The position numbers and the translations under genes are program-made. A DNA stretch of 64,000 nt from Cornus controversa (Eukaryota; Streptophyta; Magnoliopsida; Cornales; Cornaceae): assembly GCA_026545225.1 (NCBI GenBank), contig CM048849.1, forward strand, positions 26,732,836 to 26,796,835. The letters run 5' to 3'. Shown in pieces: positions 18,937 through 28,854 of the stretch. The notes beneath the pieces are model-generated. The model was not told the origin of the DNA. It did no database searches and saw only the letters and a list, made by a program, of their open reading frames with translations. Position 1 is the stretch's first letter; the number at the start of each line of letters is the position of its first letter.

Positions 18937-21900
18937 ATGGCTGGTGGTCGTGGTCGTGGTCGTCGTGGGCAGGTTCCGAACGAGGAAGCCCCACACCGTG
19001 ATCGTAATGTTCAGGATTTGATGATCGAGGATTTACAGAGGCAAGTTGCAGAGTTAACCCAGCGTCTAACGGCGCAGACTATCAGTGACCGTGAGGTGGA
19101 AGATCACGAATCTGATTCCAGTTCCGACAACCCGTTTCACAATCGTGCTCGATTCTGGGGGCACCGTGGTCGGGAGGAACGTCATGGAGACCTCGGTTTC
19201 AGAGTGGATCTGCCCGAGTTTTCGGGTACGTTACAGGCCGAAGGATTTGTCGATTGGATGAACGAAGTGGAGCGTATCTTTGAATATAAAGAAGTCCCAG
19301 ATCGTGTCAAGGTGAAACTGGTCGCCATCAAACTCAAAGGCAGAGCCTCTGCATGGTGGGAGCAGTTGAGGCGATCACGAGACAGGCAGGGCAAGGCCAA
19401 GATCACTGATTGGCAGAAGATGAAGAAGAAGATGAAGGGTCACTTCCTTCCTTTCGGCTACATTCAAACCCTGTTTCAGCGACTTCAATCGTTGAGGCAA
19501 GGATTGAGATCGGTTGATGATTACACAGAGGAGTTCTATCAATTGATAGCCCGGAATGATTTATCTGAGACAGAAGAGCAGACGGTGGCGCGGTATTTGG
19601 GAGGATTGCGGCAGCCCCTGCAAGATATCCTCAGCCTTCACTCGCTTTGGACTGTTTCTGAAGCATACCAACGCGCACTTGCTGTGGAAAAGCAGCAGAA
19701 TCGGAGGCCAGTGATCAGGAGCGATCAAAATAATCGGCCAGTTCGACCTCAAGAACCCCGTCCTGTCCAGCCGACACCACAGGGTAATTCTCACTCGAAT
19801 ATTAGATGTTTCAGATGTGGTGAACAGGGACACAGAGCGAATGAGTGCAGGAAGCCTGCTAGTCAGAAGGGTAAAAATCTCCTGATTGAGGAAGACGTGG
19901 TAGACGAAACTGAGGAGACTGGAGAGCCTATGTATGACGATGATGAAGATGAAGATGTGCTGTATGGAGATGGCCGTGAGAATCTGGTCATTCGTAAAAG
20001 TCTACTGACTCCCAGGGGCGATTCAGGGGATGATTGGTTGAGAACCAATATTTTTCACACGACTTGTACAGTTGCAGATAAAGTCTGCAAGATGATCATT
20101 GACAGTGGCAGTTGTGAGAACGTAGTGTCTGAAGAGGCTGTCCAGAAATTGCAGTTGAAGACAGATCGTCATCCCAACCCGTACAAATTGTCATGGCTGA
20201 ATAAAGGCAGTGAGGTAAAGGTGGATAGGAGATGCCTAGTGTCTTTCTCGATTGGCAAGAAATATTTTGATAATGCTTGGTGTGATGTTGTGGCTATGGA
20301 TGCTTGTCATGTACTGTTAGGCAGACCTTGGCAGTATGATCGCAGTGTTACTCATGACGGACGAAAGAACACATATTCCCTTAGCATCAAGGGGAAGAAG
20401 ATTGTGTTGGCTCCTCGTCGGGAAGGAGCCAGTCCTACCCCGGTAGCCAAAACTACTAACCTGCTTTCTATGTCCAGGTTTTTAACTGAGATTGAGCATA
20501 GGGACGTGGTCTATGCTCTGCTGCCTTGTGGGAATAGCGCAACCGACGTGAACGAGAATCCAGACTTACCAACAGAGGTGCAGCAACTGCTAACAGAGTT
20601 TTCTGACCTGATGCCAGAGGATCTTCCTCCGGGGCTACCGCCTATGAGGGATATTCAGCATCAGATTGACCTTGTTCCGGGGTCCAGTTTGCCTAATCGA
20701 CCGGCGTATCGCCTCAGTCCCAAGGAATCTGAGGAGTTGCAGCGGCAAGTAGTAGAGTTGCTGGAGAGGGGCTACATCCGTGAGAGTATGAGCCCATGTG
20801 CAGTTCCTGCTCTGTTAGTGCCGAAGAAGGATGGCTCTTGGCGTATGTGTGTTGATAGCCGAGCAATCAACAGGATTACAGTGAAGTACAGGTTTCCAAT
20901 TCCCCATCTGGATGATATGTTAGACCAGTTATCCGGTTCCAAGGTCTTCTCAAAAATTGACCTTAAAAGCGGTTACCACCAGATCAGAATAAGGCCTGGG
21001 GATGAGTGGAAGACAGCGTTTAAGACGCAACATGGGTTGTATGAGTGGATGGTCATGCCTTTTGGGCTGTCCAATGCGCCCAGCACATTTATGAGGTTTA
21101 TGCATCAGGTTTTACGGCCTTTTATGGGGAAATTCGTCGTAGTTTACTTCGATGACATCCTCATCTATAGCCCGACATGGATGTCACATTTTGATCACCT
21201 CCGTGCTGTCTTTGATATGTTGAGGACAGAGCACCTGTTCGTCAATCAGAAGAAGTGTGCTTTCTTCACTACTTCTGTAACTTTTCTGGGTTTTGTGGTG
21301 TCCACTGATGGTGTTCATGCAGATCCGTCGAAGATAGACGCGGTTTTGGAGTGGCCCAAACCGAAAACCTTACACGATGTTCGAAGTTTTCATGGATTGG
21401 CATCTTTCTACCGTCGGTTCATCAGAAACTTCAGCACTCTGATTGCTCCAGTCACAGAGTGCCTTAAGGGACGTGATTTCCATTGGTCCGAGGAGGCAGA
21501 GGCCAGTTTTCATCTGGTCAAGCAGAAGATGACAGAGGCACCAGTTTTGGCACTTCCCGACTTTGAGAAGGTGTTTGAGGTAAACTGTGATGCATCTGGG
21601 GTGGGCATTGGTGGTGTTCTGAGTCAGGAGGGGCGTCCAATAGCTTTTTTCAGTGAGAAGCTATCAGGATCGAAGAACAATTATTCCACCTATGATCTGG
21701 AGTTTTATGCCATCATTCAGTCCCTAAAGCATTGGCGTCACTACCTAATACAGAGGGAATTCATTCTCCTCACTGATCATGAGGCTTTGAAATACATCAA
21801 TGGCCAGCACAAGCTGAGTAGACGGCATGCCAAGTGGGTGGCATACTTGCAAGAGTTCACATTTGCACTGAGGCACCAAGCAGGGAGTCTGAACCGTGTT

Positions 21901-23316
21901 GCAGATGCACTAAGCCGTCGTACGTTGCTCCTCACCACCATGAGCACCAGAGTTGCAGGTTTCGATACATTCTCTGATGTGTATGCTGCAGATCCTTCCT
22001 TCGGGAGGATAATTCAGGAGGTAATTGATGGTCAACGCTATGATTATATTTTGCACAATGGTTACCTGTTTCGTGGATTAAAGTTGTGCATCCCAGATTG
22101 TTCACTAAGGCAACAGATTATTAGTGAACTTCATAACGAGGGTCATTTTGGGCGAGACAAGACGTTGGGTCTGATCTCTTCTAACTATTATTGGCCCAAG
22201 TTGACCAGTGACGTGGCTCATTTTGTGGAGCGTTGTTATGTGTGTCAGCGGTCCAAAGGAGTTCTCACTAATGCGGGCCTGTACACACCTTTACCGGTTC
22301 CTGAAGCTCCTTGGCTTGATGTCAGTATGGACTTTGTGTTGGGCTTACCTCGTACCCAACGGGCCGTGGATTCTATTTTGGTTGTGGTCGATCGATTTTC
22401 CAAGATGGCCCATTTTGTTGCTTGCAGGAAAACAATGGATGCTGCCCGGGTCGCCCATCTTTACTTCAAGGAGATTGTGCGTTTACATGGTATTCCCCAA
22501 TCCATTACCTCAGATCGTGATACCAAGTTCATGAGTCAATTTTGGAAGAGTCTATGGGAGAAACTGGGAACGAAGTTGAATTTTAGCAGCGCCTACCATC
22601 CTCAGACAGATGGTCAGACAGAGGTGGTGAACCGGAGTTTGGGAAACCTTTTGAGGAGTTTGACAGGAACTAAGCCAAAGCAGTGGGATTTGGCATTACC
22701 TCAAGCAGAATTTGCTTATAACAGGTCAAAGAACAGATCAACAGGAATGAGCCCATTTGAGATTGTCTATGGTCAGAACCCATCTGGGGTGCTTGACTTA
22801 GTCCCTATTCCGCGCGTGGGTCGTTTCAATCGTAAGGCAGATGAGATGGCAGAACATCTTCGAGGTATCCATGAGCAGGTCAAGCTGGCCATTCACGAGA
22901 GTAATGCCAAGTACAAGGTTCAGGCTGACAGCCACCGTCGTCAAGTACTTTTTGACGTTGGTGATTTTGTTTGGGCGGTATTAACTCGTGATCGTTTCCC
23001 TGTTGGAGAGTATAACAAGCTAAAGGAGCGAAAGATTGGTCCCTGTGAGATCCTGCAGAAGATCAATGATAACGCCTACAAACTACGTCTCCCCAGTCAT
23101 TTGAGGACTTCTGACGTCTTTAATGTGAAACATCTGAGTCCTTGTTTTATGGATTCCGATGAGGCTGTTGTAAACTCGAGGACGAGTTCTTTCCAACCCG
23201 AGGTGACTGATGCAGGAGCATCCGAGTCAGATGATGCTGAGCTGTCAGATGACACGTTGATGGCACTGAAATATCTTGAGTTGGCAGATCAGCGTAAAGA
23301 TGGCAGGAAACCGTGA
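18937..23316 (+). CDS. Gag-Pol polyprotein, copy 2, with one private Arg-to-His change
   Basis: Same 1459-codon ORF and domain set as copy 1. The one protein difference in the whole array is here: base 20906 is A where other copies have G, giving His for Arg at residue 657 (PIPHLDD in place of PIPRLDD) at the start of the RT palm region. The position is near the conserved core but is not a catalytic Asp. The change marks this copy for PCR or read-based tests of the array. Ends inside LTR 3. Confidence 0.95.
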   Translation: MAGGRGRGRRGQVPNEEAPHRDRNVQDLMIEDLQRQVAELTQRLTAQTISDREVEDHESDSSSDNPFHNRARFWGHRGREERHGDLGFRVDLPEFSGTLQAEGFVDWMNEVERIFEYKEVPDRVKVKLVAIKLKGRASAWWEQLRRSRDRQGKAKITDWQKMKKKMKGHFLPFGYIQTLFQRLQSLRQGLRSVDDYTEEFYQLIARNDLSETEEQTVARYLGGLRQPLQDILSLHSLWTVSEAYQRALAVEKQQNRRPVIRSDQNNRPVRPQEPRPVQPTPQGNSHSNIRCFRCGEQGHRANECRKPASQKGKNLLIEEDVVDETEETGEPMYDDDEDEDVLYGDGRENLVIRKSLLTPRGDSGDDWLRTNIFHTTCTVADKVCKMIIDSGSCENVVSEEAVQKLQLKTDRHPNPYKLSWLNKGSEVKVDRRCLVSFSIGKKYFDNAWCDVVAMDACHVLLGRPWQYDRSVTHDGRKNTYSLSIKGKKIVLAPRREGASPTPVAKTTNLLSMSRFLTEIEHRDVVYALLPCGNSATDVNENPDLPTEVQQLLTEFSDLMPEDLPPGLPPMRDIQHQIDLVPGSSLPNRPAYRLSPKESEELQRQVVELLERGYIRESMSPCAVPALLVPKKDGSWRMCVDSRAINRITVKYRFPIPHLDDMLDQLSGSKVFSKIDLKSGYHQIRIRPGDEWKTAFKTQHGLYEWMVMPFGLSNAPSTFMRFMHQVLRPFMGKFVVVYFDDILIYSPTWMSHFDHLRAVFDMLRTEHLFVNQKKCAFFTTSVTFLGFVVSTDGVHADPSKIDAVLEWPKPKTLHDVRSFHGLASFYRRFIRNFSTLIAPVTECLKGRDFHWSEEAEASFHLVKQKMTEAPVLALPDFEKVFEVNCDASGVGIGGVLSQEGRPIAFFSEKLSGSKNNYSTYDLEFYAIIQSLKHWRHYLIQREFILLTDHEALKYINGQHKLSRRHAKWVAYLQEFTFALRHQAGSLNRVADALSRRTLLLTTMSTRVAGFDTFSDVYAADPSFGRIIQEVIDGQRYDYILHNGYLFRGLKLCIPDCSLRQQIISELHNEGHFGRDKTLGLISSNYYWPKLTSDVAHFVERCYVCQRSKGVLTNAGLYTPLPVPEAPWLDVSMDFVLGLPRTQRAVDSILVVVDRFSKMAHFVACRKTMDAARVAHLYFKEIVRLHGIPQSITSDRDTKFMSQFWKSLWEKLGTKLNFSSAYHPQTDGQTEVVNRSLGNLLRSLTGTKPKQWDLALPQAEFAYNRSKNRSTGMSPFEIVYGQNPSGVLDLVPIPRVGRFNRKADEMAEHLRGIHEQVKLAIHESNAKYKVQADSHRRQVLFDVGDFVWAVLTRDRFPVGEYNKLKERKIGPCEILQKINDNAYKLRLPSHLRTSDVFNVKHLSPCFMDSDEAVVNSRTSSFQPEVTDAGASESDDAELSDDTLMALKYLELADQRKDGRKP

Positions 23317-23844
23317 CCTTGTCACTAATTAGGGTATTTTTGGATGCGATTCGGTATTTTGGCCATAACTTTGGCTACAGGTGTCAGAATCGCCTTTATG
23401 ACCACAATTCGGAAAGCTTGGTTCGGCGCGCACGTCGTGGGCACCAAGCTAAAGCTGGGTGAGTCTGTTTTCGAGGTCAAAATCCACTGTTTTCCCCTCC
23501 GAATCCCTAATTTTAGTTATTTCTTTCCTTTTTTGGTAATATTTATTTTGTTGATTAGGAAGTGATTCTGGGCTTGATTTGGGCCAGAATTCTGGCAACT
23601 TTCTTCTTTTATTTCGTATTTTATTTTGGCAAGAATATTAGGTTTTTGCTATTTTTGGTAATGTTGACGAAGCTTAGCTATATAACCCGGCTTGTGGGTT
23701 GATTCGAAGGTACTTTTGATTTTGAATAATAATATTGAATACCAGAGACTTTTCTCTGAGTTTTTGGGCAATTCTCGTGCTTTCTTTCTGTTTATTTTCT
23801 GTTGCCCTTAGCCTACAGAATAATCACTATTCTGTCCGGCGTCA
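23208..23844 (+). repeat. LTR 3 (shared, internal)
   Basis: Same ends and length as LTR 1. TATA box at 23679 and primer site for copy 3 at 23847. Confidence 0.95.
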
Positions 23845-23895
23845 GTTGGTATCAGAGCTTTCAGCATCTTCCTGGGTGAGATTTCATCAGTTTTC

Positions 23896-26800
23896 ATGGC
23901 TGGTGGTCGTGGTCGTGGTCGTCGTGGGCAGGTTCCGAACGAGGAAGCCCCACACCGTGATCGTAATGTTCAGGATTTGATGATCGAGGATTTACAGAGG
24001 CAAGTTGCAGAGTTAACCCAGCGTCTAACGGCGCAGACTATCAGTGACCGTGAGGTGGAAGATCACGAATCTGATTCCAGTTCCGACAACCCGTTTCACA
24101 ATCGTGCTCGATTCTGGGGGCACCGTGGTCGGGAGGAACGTCATGGAGACCTCGGTTTCAGAGTGGATCTGCCTGAGTTTTCGGGTACGTTACAGGCCGA
24201 AGGATTTGTCGATTGGATGAACGAAGTGGAGCGTATCTTTGAATATAAAGAAGTCCCAGATCGTGTCAAGGTGAAACTGGTCGCCATCAAACTCAAAGGC
24301 AGAGCCTCTGCATGGTGGGAGCAGTTGAGGCGATCACGAGACAGGCAGGGCAAGGCCAAGATCACTGATTGGCAGAAGATGAAGAAGAAGATGAAGGGTC
24401 ACTTCCTTCCTTTCGGCTACATTCAAACCCTGTTTCAGCGACTTCAATCGTTGAGGCAAGGATTGAGATCGGTTGATGATTACACAGAGGAGTTCTATCA
24501 ATTGATAGCCCGGAATGATTTATCTGAGACAGAAGAGCAGACGGTGGCGCGGTATTTGGGAGGATTGCGGCAGCCCCTGCAAGATATCCTCAGCCTTCAC
24601 TCGCTTTGGACTGTTTCTGAAGCATACCAACGCGCACTTGCTGTGGAAAAGCAGCAGAATCGGAGGCCAGTGATCAGGAGCGATCAAAATAATCGGCCAG
24701 TTCGACCTCAAGAACCCCGTCCTGTCCAGCCGACACCACAGGGTAATTCTCACTCGAATATTAGATGTTTCAGATGTGGTGAACAGGGACACAGAGCGAA
24801 TGAGTGCAGGAAGCCTGCTAGTCAGAAGGGTAAAAATCTCCTGATTGAGGAAGACGTGGTAGACGAAACTGAGGAGACTGGAGAGCCTATGTATGACGAT
24901 GATGAAGATGAAGATGTGCTGTATGGAGATGGCCGTGAGAATCTGGTCATTCGTAAAAGTCTACTGACTCCCAGGGGCGATTCAGGGGATGATTGGTTGA
25001 GAACCAATATTTTTCACACGACTTGTACAGTTGCAGATAAAGTCTGCAAGATGATCATTGACAGTGGCAGTTGTGAGAACGTAGTGTCTGAAGAGGCTGT
25101 CCAGAAATTGCAGTTGAAGACAGATCGTCATCCCAACCCGTACAAATTGTCATGGCTGAATAAAGGCAGTGAGGTAAAGGTGGATAGGAGATGCCTAGTG
25201 TCTTTCTCGATTGGCAAGAAATATTTTGATAATGCTTGGTGTGATGTTGTGGCTATGGATGCTTGTCATGTACTGTTAGGCAGACCTTGGCAGTATGATC
25301 GCAGTGTTACTCATGACGGACGAAAGAACACATATTCCCTTAGCATCAAGGGGAAGAAGATTGTGTTGGCTCCTCGTCGGGAAGGAGCCAGTCCTACCCC
25401 GGTAGCCAAAACTACTAACCTGCTTTCTATGTCCAGGTTTTTAACTGAGATTGAGCATAGGGACGTGGTCTATGCTCTGCTGCCTTGTGGGAATAGCGCA
25501 ACCGACGTGAACGAGAATCCAGACTTACCAACAGAGGTGCAGCAACTGCTAACAGAGTTTTCTGACCTGATGCCAGAGGATCTTCCTCCGGGGCTACCGC
25601 CTATGAGGGATATTCAGCATCAGATTGACCTTGTTCCGGGGTCCAGTTTGCCTAATCGACCGGCGTATCGCCTCAGTCCCAAGGAATCTGAGGAGTTGCA
25701 GCGGCAAGTAGTAGAGTTGCTGGAGAGGGGCTACATCCGTGAGAGTATGAGCCCATGTGCAGTTCCTGCTCTGTTAGTGCCGAAGAAGGATGGCTCTTGG
25801 CGTATGTGTGTTGATAGCCGAGCAATCAACAGGATTACAGTGAAGTACAGGTTTCCAATTCCCCGTCTGGATGATATGTTAGACCAGTTATCCGGTTCCA
25901 AGGTCTTCTCAAAAATTGACCTTAAAAGCGGTTACCACCAGATCAGAATAAGGCCTGGGGATGAGTGGAAGACAGCGTTTAAGACGCAACATGGGTTGTA
26001 TGAGTGGATGGTCATGCCTTTTGGGCTGTCCAATGCGCCCAGCACATTTATGAGGTTTATGCATCAGGTTTTACGGCCTTTTATGGGGAAATTCGTCGTA
26101 GTTTACTTCGATGACATCCTCATCTATAGCCCGACATGGATGTCACATTTTGATCACCTCCGTGCTGTCTTTGATATGTTGAGGACAGAGCACCTGTTCG
26201 TCAATCAGAAGAAGTGTGCTTTCTTCACTACTTCTGTAACTTTTCTGGGTTTTGTGGTGTCCACTGATGGTGTTCATGCAGATCCGTCGAAGATAGACGC
26301 GGTTTTGGAGTGGCCCAAACCGAAAACCTTACACGATGTTCGAAGTTTTCATGGATTGGCATCTTTCTACCGTCGGTTCATCAGAAACTTCAGCACTCTG
26401 ATTGCTCCAGTCACAGAGTGCCTTAAGGGACGTGATTTCCATTGGTCCGAGGAGGCAGAGGCCAGTTTTCATCTGGTCAAGCAGAAGATGACAGAGGCAC
26501 CAGTTTTGGCACTTCCCGACTTTGAGAAGGTGTTTGAGGTAAACTGTGATGCATCTGGGGTGGGCATTGGTGGTGTTCTGAGTCAGGAGGGGCGTCCAAT
26601 AGCTTTTTTCAGTGAGAAGCTATCAGGATCGAAGAACAATTATTCCACCTATGATCTGGAGTTTTATGCCATCATTCAGTCCCTAAAGCATTGGCGTCAC
26701 TACCTAATACAGAGGGAATTCATTCTCCTCACTGATCATGAGGCTTTGAAATACATCAATGGCCAGCACAAGCTGAGTAGACGGCATGCCAAGTGGGTGG

Positions 26801-28275
26801 CATACTTGCAAGAGTTCACATTTGCACTGAGGCACCAAGCAGGGAGTCTGAACCGTGTTGCAGATGCACTAAGCCGTCGTACGTTGCTCCTCACCACCAT
26901 GAGCACCAGAGTTGCAGGTTTCGATACATTCTCTGATGTGTATGCTGCAGATCCTTCCTTCGGGAGGATAATTCAGGAGGTAATTGATGGTCAACGCTAT
27001 GATTATATTTTGCACAATGGTTACCTGTTTCGTGGATTAAAGTTGTGCATCCCAGATTGTTCACTAAGGCAACAGATTATTAGTGAACTTCATAACGAGG
27101 GTCATTTTGGGCGAGACAAGACGTTGGGTCTGATCTCTTCTAACTATTATTGGCCCAAGTTGACCAGTGACGTGGCTCATTTTGTGGAGCGTTGTTATGT
27201 GTGTCAGCGGTCCAAAGGAGTTCTCACTAATGCGGGCCTGTACACACCTTTACCGGTTCCTGAAGCTCCTTGGCTTGATGTCAGTATGGACTTTGTGTTG
27301 GGCTTACCTCGTACCCAACGGGCCGTGGATTCTATTTTGGTTGTGGTCGATCGATTTTCCAAGATGGCCCATTTTGTTGCTTGCAGGAAAACAATGGATG
27401 CTGCCCGGGTCGCCCATCTTTACTTCAAGGAGATTGTGCGTTTACATGGTATTCCCCAATCCATTACCTCAGATCGTGATACCAAGTTCATGAGTCAATT
27501 TTGGAAGAGTCTATGGGAGAAACTGGGAACGAAGTTGAATTTTAGCAGCGCCTACCATCCTCAGACAGATGGTCAGACAGAGGTGGTGAACCGGAGTTTG
27601 GGAAACCTTTTGAGGAGTTTGACAGGAACTAAGCCAAAGCAGTGGGATTTGGCATTACCTCAAGCAGAATTTGCTTATAACAGGTCAAAGAACAGATCAA
27701 CAGGAATGAGCCCATTTGAGATTGTCTATGGTCAGAACCCATCTGGGGTGCTTGACTTAGTCCCTATTCCGCGCGTGGGTCGTTTCAATCGTAAGGCAGA
27801 TGAGATGGCAGAACATCTTCGAGGTATCCATGAGCAGGTCAAGCTGGCCATTCACGAGAGTAATGCCAAGTACAAGGTTCAGGCTGACAGCCACCGTCGT
27901 CAAGTACTTTTTGACGTTGGTGATTTTGTTTGGGCGGTATTAACTCGTGATCGTTTCCCTGTTGGAGAGTATAACAAGCTAAAGGAGCGAAAGATTGGTC
28001 CCTGTGAGATCCTGCAGAAGATCAATGATAACGCCTACAAACTACGTCTCCCCAGTCATTTGAGGACTTCTGACGTCTTTAATGTGAAACATCTGAGTCC
28101 TTGTTTTATGGATTCCGATGAGGCTGTTGTAAACTCGAGGACGAGTTCTTTCCAACCCGAGGTGACTGATGCAGGAGCATCCGAGTCAGATGATGCTGAG
28201 CTGTCAGATGACACGTTGATGGCACTGAAATATCTTGAGTTGGCAGATCAGCGTAAAGATGGCAGGAAACCGTGA
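23896..28275 (+). CDS. Gag-Pol polyprotein, copy 3
   Basis: Protein identical to copy 1. It carries a silent T at 24174 (CCT for CCC, Pro93 in the gag region). The same T occurs in copy 5 but not in copy 4, so copies 3 and 5 share descent in a way that skips a neighbour. All catalytic residues are kept. Ends inside LTR 4. Confidence 0.95.
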   Translation: MAGGRGRGRRGQVPNEEAPHRDRNVQDLMIEDLQRQVAELTQRLTAQTISDREVEDHESDSSSDNPFHNRARFWGHRGREERHGDLGFRVDLPEFSGTLQAEGFVDWMNEVERIFEYKEVPDRVKVKLVAIKLKGRASAWWEQLRRSRDRQGKAKITDWQKMKKKMKGHFLPFGYIQTLFQRLQSLRQGLRSVDDYTEEFYQLIARNDLSETEEQTVARYLGGLRQPLQDILSLHSLWTVSEAYQRALAVEKQQNRRPVIRSDQNNRPVRPQEPRPVQPTPQGNSHSNIRCFRCGEQGHRANECRKPASQKGKNLLIEEDVVDETEETGEPMYDDDEDEDVLYGDGRENLVIRKSLLTPRGDSGDDWLRTNIFHTTCTVADKVCKMIIDSGSCENVVSEEAVQKLQLKTDRHPNPYKLSWLNKGSEVKVDRRCLVSFSIGKKYFDNAWCDVVAMDACHVLLGRPWQYDRSVTHDGRKNTYSLSIKGKKIVLAPRREGASPTPVAKTTNLLSMSRFLTEIEHRDVVYALLPCGNSATDVNENPDLPTEVQQLLTEFSDLMPEDLPPGLPPMRDIQHQIDLVPGSSLPNRPAYRLSPKESEELQRQVVELLERGYIRESMSPCAVPALLVPKKDGSWRMCVDSRAINRITVKYRFPIPRLDDMLDQLSGSKVFSKIDLKSGYHQIRIRPGDEWKTAFKTQHGLYEWMVMPFGLSNAPSTFMRFMHQVLRPFMGKFVVVYFDDILIYSPTWMSHFDHLRAVFDMLRTEHLFVNQKKCAFFTTSVTFLGFVVSTDGVHADPSKIDAVLEWPKPKTLHDVRSFHGLASFYRRFIRNFSTLIAPVTECLKGRDFHWSEEAEASFHLVKQKMTEAPVLALPDFEKVFEVNCDASGVGIGGVLSQEGRPIAFFSEKLSGSKNNYSTYDLEFYAIIQSLKHWRHYLIQREFILLTDHEALKYINGQHKLSRRHAKWVAYLQEFTFALRHQAGSLNRVADALSRRTLLLTTMSTRVAGFDTFSDVYAADPSFGRIIQEVIDGQRYDYILHNGYLFRGLKLCIPDCSLRQQIISELHNEGHFGRDKTLGLISSNYYWPKLTSDVAHFVERCYVCQRSKGVLTNAGLYTPLPVPEAPWLDVSMDFVLGLPRTQRAVDSILVVVDRFSKMAHFVACRKTMDAARVAHLYFKEIVRLHGIPQSITSDRDTKFMSQFWKSLWEKLGTKLNFSSAYHPQTDGQTEVVNRSLGNLLRSLTGTKPKQWDLALPQAEFAYNRSKNRSTGMSPFEIVYGQNPSGVLDLVPIPRVGRFNRKADEMAEHLRGIHEQVKLAIHESNAKYKVQADSHRRQVLFDVGDFVWAVLTRDRFPVGEYNKLKERKIGPCEILQKINDNAYKLRLPSHLRTSDVFNVKHLSPCFMDSDEAVVNSRTSSFQPEVTDAGASESDDAELSDDTLMALKYLELADQRKDGRKP

Positions 28276-28803
28276 CCTTGTCACTAATTAGGGTATTTTT
28301 GGATGCGATTCGGTATTTTGGCCATAACTTTGGCTACAGGTGTCAGAATCGCCTTTATGACCACAATTCGGAAAGCTTGGTTCGGCGCGCACGTCGTGGG
28401 CACCAAGCTAAAGCTGGGTGAGTCTGTTTTCGAGGTCAAAATCCACTGTTTTCCCCTCCGAATCCCTAATTTTAGTTATTTCTTTCCTTTTTTGGTAATA
28501 TTTATTTTGTTGATTAGGAAGTGATTCTGGGCTTGATTTGGGCCAGAATTCTGGCAACTTTCTTCTTTTATTTCGTATTTTATTTTGGCAAGAATATTAG
28601 GTTTTTGCTATTTTTGGTAATGTTGACGAAGCTTAGCTATATAACCCGGCTTGTGGGTTGATTCGAAGGTACTTTTGATTTTGAATAATAATATTGAATA
28701 CCAGAGACTTTTCTCTGAGTTTTTGGGCAATTCTCGTGCTTTCTTTCTGTTTATTTTCTGTTGCCCTTAGCCTACAGAATAATCACTATTCTGTCCGGCG
28801 TCA
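28167..28803 (+). repeat. LTR 4 (shared, internal)
   Basis: Same ends and length as LTR 1. TATA box at 28638 and primer site for copy 4 at 28806. Confidence 0.95.
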
Positions 28804-28854
28804 GTTGGTATCAGAGCTTTCAGCATCTTCCTGGGTGAGATTTCATCAGTTTTC